Shown here: positions 28,988-32,115 of the stretch, one piece after another
How positions within the stretch are numbered: position 1 is the stretch's first letter
How the letters are laid out: each line of letters starts with the position of its first letter
Made by a program: the position numbers and the translations under genes
Source of the DNA: Verrucomicrobiales bacterium
GTDB taxonomy: Bacteria; Verrucomicrobiota; Verrucomicrobiia; Verrucomicrobiales; DEV007
DNA length: 32,115 nucleotides
Direction of reading: 5' to 3'
NCBI GenBank assembly: GCA_013213965.1
Contig: JABSSR010000395.1
Location: 1-32,115 of the forward strand
The notes under the pieces: model-generated
What the model saw: the letters and a program-made list of their open reading frames with translations, nothing else
Databases searched by the model: none
Told to the model about the DNA's origin: nothing

Positions 28988-29045
28988 TTTCATTGGTGGT
29001 AATGGGTTGTTTAAGAGGTTTATCTGAACTGTTGAAAATATAGAT

Positions 29046-29069
29046 TAATGATTAATTTATTAATCATTA
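29046..29069. repeat. 10-bp perfect inverted repeat with 4-nt spacer upstream of the GH75-like gene
   Basis: TAATGATTAA-TTTA-TTAATCATTA, ending 47 nt before the ATG at 29117. Confidence 0.7.
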
Positions 29070-29116
29070 TAGGTGTAAATATTTTCTAGTTTTCATTTAT
29101 CAAGTCCAGGAAGTAT

Positions 29117-30397
29117 ATGAGTCGGTCGATGCGAATTTATTTAATTGGATTTGGATCTGCCTCTTTAATTTTTGTTATCTTGGGATGTTGGTTTTATGTT
29201 TCTTCGGCGAATGATAAATCCAAGCCAAACGAAAAGAATTCAAAAGTAATTTATCGCGACAAAGAGGTCATTAAAAAAGTTTTGGTAAGAGACCCTCTTC
29301 CGAATAAATTTGTTGATTATAAGAGTATTGATACGGTTCGGCTATGGAACGGGATTGATTCAAATTCTTTAATGAATGTCATTCAAGGGGGAATTGCATC
29401 TGAAGAGCGGACAGACAGAAAAAGTTATACTTTTGATTTTAATGTTAATGTGCGGATTCCTTTTCCGGTGAAAGATTCGCAAGGGATCTTTTCTATTAAC
29501 CCAAACTTGAGTAAAATTGTCCCTGAACTTGGTGACATGATAAAGGCGGGAAAAGTTTCTGGTTTTTATCACAAACTGTATGATTTGAAGGCAAAAAGGT
29601 TGCAACAATTTCTGACCCGATTAAATGCAGTCCCTGATAGGCATAATTTCTATGACTGTGAGACTATACTTGAATTAGTTAACCCAAGAACTAAGAGGAA
29701 AATTTTATTTATTCAGAGTGATATGGATGTTGTTTCGGACGGGTCAGATGGTGATCGGATGCCGGAATACGATCAATACATAGCAGAGTCAACCAATTAC
29801 CAGCCCTTCACTAGTTATGGTTGGAAAAAGCAAACAGTCCGGCCGAACCCTCTGCTTAAGCGATGGGAAAAGAAACTGGATGAAGAAGTGAAAAAACTTG
29901 AACAAGGCAAATTGAGCTCTTCGCGAGTTAAGGCATCAAAGCAAAATATTGAAACTTTAAAGCGTGAAATTGCTGATATGAAATCACGAAGTTTTTTGAT
30001 TGCTCGGGCCGATCCATTTATTGTTATCCCTTCGTGGATGAGAATGTATGCGAATCAAAATGAATTTTCACCTTCTGTTGGAGATTACGTTGCAATAATT
30101 TTTGAGGATCGAATTTTGCCAGCGATCATAGGAGACACTGGTCCAACCTGGAAATTAGGTGAAGCGTCTTTAAGGATTGCTAAAGAATTAAATTCTAATG
30201 CAACTTCTTACAAGCGTCCTGTCAGTGATTTAAAGGTCTCGTACTTAATTTTTCCAGAAAGTGCAGATTCACCTTCTGCGCCGAATTTAGACAAGTGGTT
30301 TGATAAAGTTCAGCTGCTTTTAGGTGAGGTTGGAGGTCTTGGTAATAGATTTAAGCTTTACCGGTGGCCTGATTATTTTATTAAAAAAAAGGAGTAA
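29117..30397 (+). CDS. Membrane-anchored glycoside hydrolase family 75-like (chitosanase-like) protein
   Basis: N-terminal TM; FIQSDMDVVSDGSDGDRMPEYD and GDYVAIIFEDRILPAIIGDTGPTWKLGEASLRIAKELN resemble GH75 (DMD..DG block and D-x8-E block ending in GEAS). Motif match by eye only. Confidence 0.6.
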   Translation: MSRSMRIYLIGFGSASLIFVILGCWFYVSSANDKSKPNEKNSKVIYRDKEVIKKVLVRDPLPNKFVDYKSIDTVRLWNGIDSNSLMNVIQGGIASEERTDRKSYTFDFNVNVRIPFPVKDSQGIFSINPNLSKIVPELGDMIKAGKVSGFYHKLYDLKAKRLQQFLTRLNAVPDRHNFYDCETILELVNPRTKRKILFIQSDMDVVSDGSDGDRMPEYDQYIAESTNYQPFTSYGWKKQTVRPNPLLKRWEKKLDEEVKKLEQGKLSSSRVKASKQNIETLKREIADMKSRSFLIARADPFIVIPSWMRMYANQNEFSPSVGDYVAIIFEDRILPAIIGDTGPTWKLGEASLRIAKELNSNATSYKRPVSDLKVSYLIFPESADSPSAPNLDKWFDKVQLLLGEVGGLGNRFKLYRWPDYFIKKKE

Positions 30398-30483
30398 AAG
30401 AACTAATCTTTTATAAATCATTTGTAAGAACCGGTGAGCCAAGGCTATAAGTAACTTGCGAATCATAAAGTAATTACAAGATC

Positions 30484-31431
30484 ATGCCAGAAGAGGAAGA
30501 GTCTAATCGCCCAAAACTAATAATTCCGGAATCTGAAGAGAATAAGTCTCAGAGTCGATTATTGGTTCCCCAGTCGGATCAAGAAACAGAATCTTCTTCG
30601 CCGAAGCCTCAATTGGTGACTCCAATAGATCAAGCAGAGGAGCCACAAACAGAGGAACCGCAAATAGAGGAGCCACAAATAGAGGAGCCACAAATAGAGG
30701 AGCCACAAACAGATTCAGTCAAAGTGGTTGAAATGAGCCCTCCGACTACTGAAGAGGGGATTATTGGTCAATTGCCGCAACCTCAAGAAGATGATTGGAT
30801 GAAGGATGCATACGAACAGGTCACTGATGCAGACAGAGCTGCGGAGGTAATAAATGAGTCAGGAAATGAAATTTCTTCTACTGAGTCAAATGTTGAGCAG
30901 TCTGTAGAACCGATCTACCAACCGCCGGCAGAGCCGGTTTATCAACCGCCAGTTGAATTGCCTGCAGCATCTTCTCAGATGCAACCTCAGTTGGTGCCGA
31001 CGCCTCAATTGTATGCTCAACAGCAGGTAAATCCATACCAAAATGTGCAATATTACCAGCAAGCATATTCTGTACCGCCTTCGGCAGGAGCTTATCCTTA
31101 TCAACAGAGTATGCCTACCAATGTTCCGCCTAATCAACAGGTTCCTGTGGGTCAACCTAGGGGCACTCCTGGAATTGTATGGGGGGTCATTGGTTTAATC
31201 GTTGGTGCTGCTTTAGGTTTGCTTTTTTTTAAGTTTCTGCCGATTGACTTTGCTGAAAATTTTCGTCCTGACCTTGTGGAAAGAGGTAAGAAATTAGTAA
31301 AAATAAGAGGCAATATACCAGCTCAGAATCAATCGGTCGCTCCAATTGTTCCGGTCGTTCCTGTTCCTCAACAGGAAGAGCCGCCAAGTGAGCCAGAGGC
31401 TGTACCGGATTCAGATCCGGAATCTGAATAG
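30484..31431 (+). CDS. Pro/Glu/Gln-rich protein with a single transmembrane segment, unknown function
   Basis: Long disordered N-terminal region (EEPQIEEPQ repeats, then PAEPVYQPPVELP and QQ-rich), TM GIVWGVIGLIVGAALGLLFFKFL, Pro/Glu C-terminus. Confidence 0.65.
   Translation: MPEEEESNRPKLIIPESEENKSQSRLLVPQSDQETESSSPKPQLVTPIDQAEEPQTEEPQIEEPQIEEPQIEEPQTDSVKVVEMSPPTTEEGIIGQLPQPQEDDWMKDAYEQVTDADRAAEVINESGNEISSTESNVEQSVEPIYQPPAEPVYQPPVELPAASSQMQPQLVPTPQLYAQQQVNPYQNVQYYQQAYSVPPSAGAYPYQQSMPTNVPPNQQVPVGQPRGTPGIVWGVIGLIVGAALGLLFFKFLPIDFAENFRPDLVERGKKLVKIRGNIPAQNQSVAPIVPVVPVPQQEEPPSEPEAVPDSDPESE
30637..30711 (+). repeat. Five tandem 15-nt units encoding EEPQ(T/I)
   Basis: gaggagccacaaaca / gaggaaccgcaaata / gaggagccacaaata / gaggagccacaaata / gaggagccacaaaca. 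Confidence 0.95.
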
Positions 31432-31441
31432 TGCTGAGAGA

Positions 31442-31978
31442 TTACTTTTTCTTTGTTAAAGCATCAGCCGCCGCTAACACTTTTTCTGTGTGAGTTTTTG
31501 GAGAAACTTTACGGTCAATCCATACTATTTTCCCATTCTGAATAAGGAAACTTTCCCTGCCGCATATCTTTGGCGTGAAGAGCTTGACCCCAAAAGCTTT
31601 TACTAGGACACCTTCAGTGTCGGCAATTAGTGGGAAAGTGTAATTGTTTTTGTCTTTGAATTTTTTTTGATCTTCGGCTTTGTCCATACTAATGCCGATG
31701 ACTTTGATTCCACTTTTTTTCAAAGATGACATGTTATCCCGCAAACTGCAGGCTTGGGCAGTTCATCCCCCTGTATTTGCTTTCGGATAGAAAAAAAGCA
31801 AGGTTGTTCCTTGCTTGTAATGTTTAGCAAGATTAATGGCTTTGCCAGTTTCGTCATTGACGGTTGGGGCTGGAGCATTGGCTCCAACTGCAATGGAATC
31901 TGCTGCAGTGATTTTAGGGTGTATAGTTAAAGCAGTGAGTATTATTACTGCTTTAAAGGTGAAGCGTACTTTTTTCAT
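31442..31978 (-). CDS. Exported selenocysteine-containing thioredoxin-dependent peroxiredoxin (BCP/PrxQ family); in-frame TGA at 31765..31763 read as Sec72
   Basis: The two track ORFs 31763..31978 and 31442..31744 are in the same frame, joined by TGA ACT GCC CAA GCC TGC AGT. The full 178-aa product is MKKVRFTFKAVIILTALTIHPKITAADSIAVGANAPAPTVNDETGKAINLAKHYKQGTTLLFFYPKANTGGUTAQACSLRDNMSSLKKSGIKVIGISMDKAEDQKKFKDKNNYTFPLIADTEGVLVKAFGVKLFTPKICGRESFLIQNGKIVWIDRKVSPKTHTEKVLAAADALTKKK. U aligns to the peroxidatic Cys of the PrxQ motif FYPKA.T.GCT.QAC.LRD. Confidence 0.88.
31738..31752 (-). promoter_or_regulatory. Candidate bacterial SECIS hairpin for UGA recoding
   Basis: mRNA-sense CCUGCA-GUU-UGCGGG: 6-bp stem (one U-G wobble), 3-nt apical loop starting with G, and loop beginning 17 nt after the UGA. 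Confidence 0.7.
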
Positions 31979-32057
31979 TATTAGACAATTTGTAGAATTT
32001 TCATCCCTATAGTAAATAAAAAAATAACCTTATACATGAAATCTATTCGAGCATGCG

Positions 32058-32086
32058 GAAAATACGGCCTGCGGCAGGTTATTTTC
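32058..32086. terminator. Terminator-like palindrome
   Basis: GAAAATA (32058-32064) ... CCTG-CGG-CAGG (32068-32078) ... TATTTTC (32080-32086), followed by ATTTTT on the + strand. Confidence 0.45.
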
Positions 32087-32115
32087 ATTTTTAAATACTA
32101 TATTATCTTTATTTA

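Noticed and set aside
30503-30706. 67-aa - strand ORF with MAPLFVAPLFVAPLF repeats
   Set aside because: Antisense reading of the EEPQI tandem repeat; no independent coding support.
31442-31744. Independent 100-aa ORF starting at TTG (MRDNMSSLKK...)
   Set aside because: It lacks the N-terminal half of the peroxiredoxin fold and starts inside the conserved QACSLRD motif; it is the C-terminal part of the recoded gene.
31442-31978. Peroxiredoxin as a frameshifted or nonsense pseudogene
   Set aside because: Frame is continuous on both sides of the single TGA, the TGA replaces the catalytic Cys codon precisely, and a SECIS-like hairpin follows. Sec recoding explains the data better, though a sequencing error (TGC/TGT to TGA) cannot be excluded without reads.
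1-32115. CRISPR arrays, transposons, prophage, tRNA or rRNA genes
   Set aside because: No spaced direct-repeat array, transposase/integrase motif or tRNA/rRNA pattern was recognised by eye; tRNAscan-SE and Rfam searches would be needed to confirm.

Overview
The window is about 32 kb of AT-rich bacterial chromosome. It is densely coding, and its protein content (SHD1-domain secreted proteins, sulfatase, PilT pair) suggests Verrucomicrobia/PVC, though the taxonomy is inference. Recognisable blocks are: SDR, bioF and two PilT-type ATPases (-); a luxE-luxC-like pair with an IF-1-like gene (-); two convergent SHD1-domain secreted proteins, one an internally duplicated aspartic protease; a lipoprotein, tyrA, aroA, cmk and plsC (+); a sulfatase (-); an outer-membrane-like protein (+); a TPR-like membrane protein and cysK (-); a pterin dehydratase (+); E1alpha, E1beta and E2 of a 2-oxoacid dehydrogenase (-); smc (-); a polysaccharide deacetylase lipoprotein, a LysM lipoprotein, a GH75-like chitosanase and a Pro/Glu-rich membrane protein (+); and a peroxiredoxin (-). 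The standout is the peroxiredoxin at 31442..31978 (-). The ORF track splits it in two, but it is one continuous reading frame interrupted only by a TGA at 31765..31763, exactly where the peroxidatic cysteine of BCP/PrxQ proteins sits (FYPKANTGG-U-TAQACSLRDNM). A hairpin with a G-initiated apical loop lies 16 nt downstream, as expected of a bacterial SECIS. I interpret it as an exported selenocysteine-containing PrxQ that standard annotation would break into two fragments. No tRNA, rRNA, CRISPR array or transposase was recognised.
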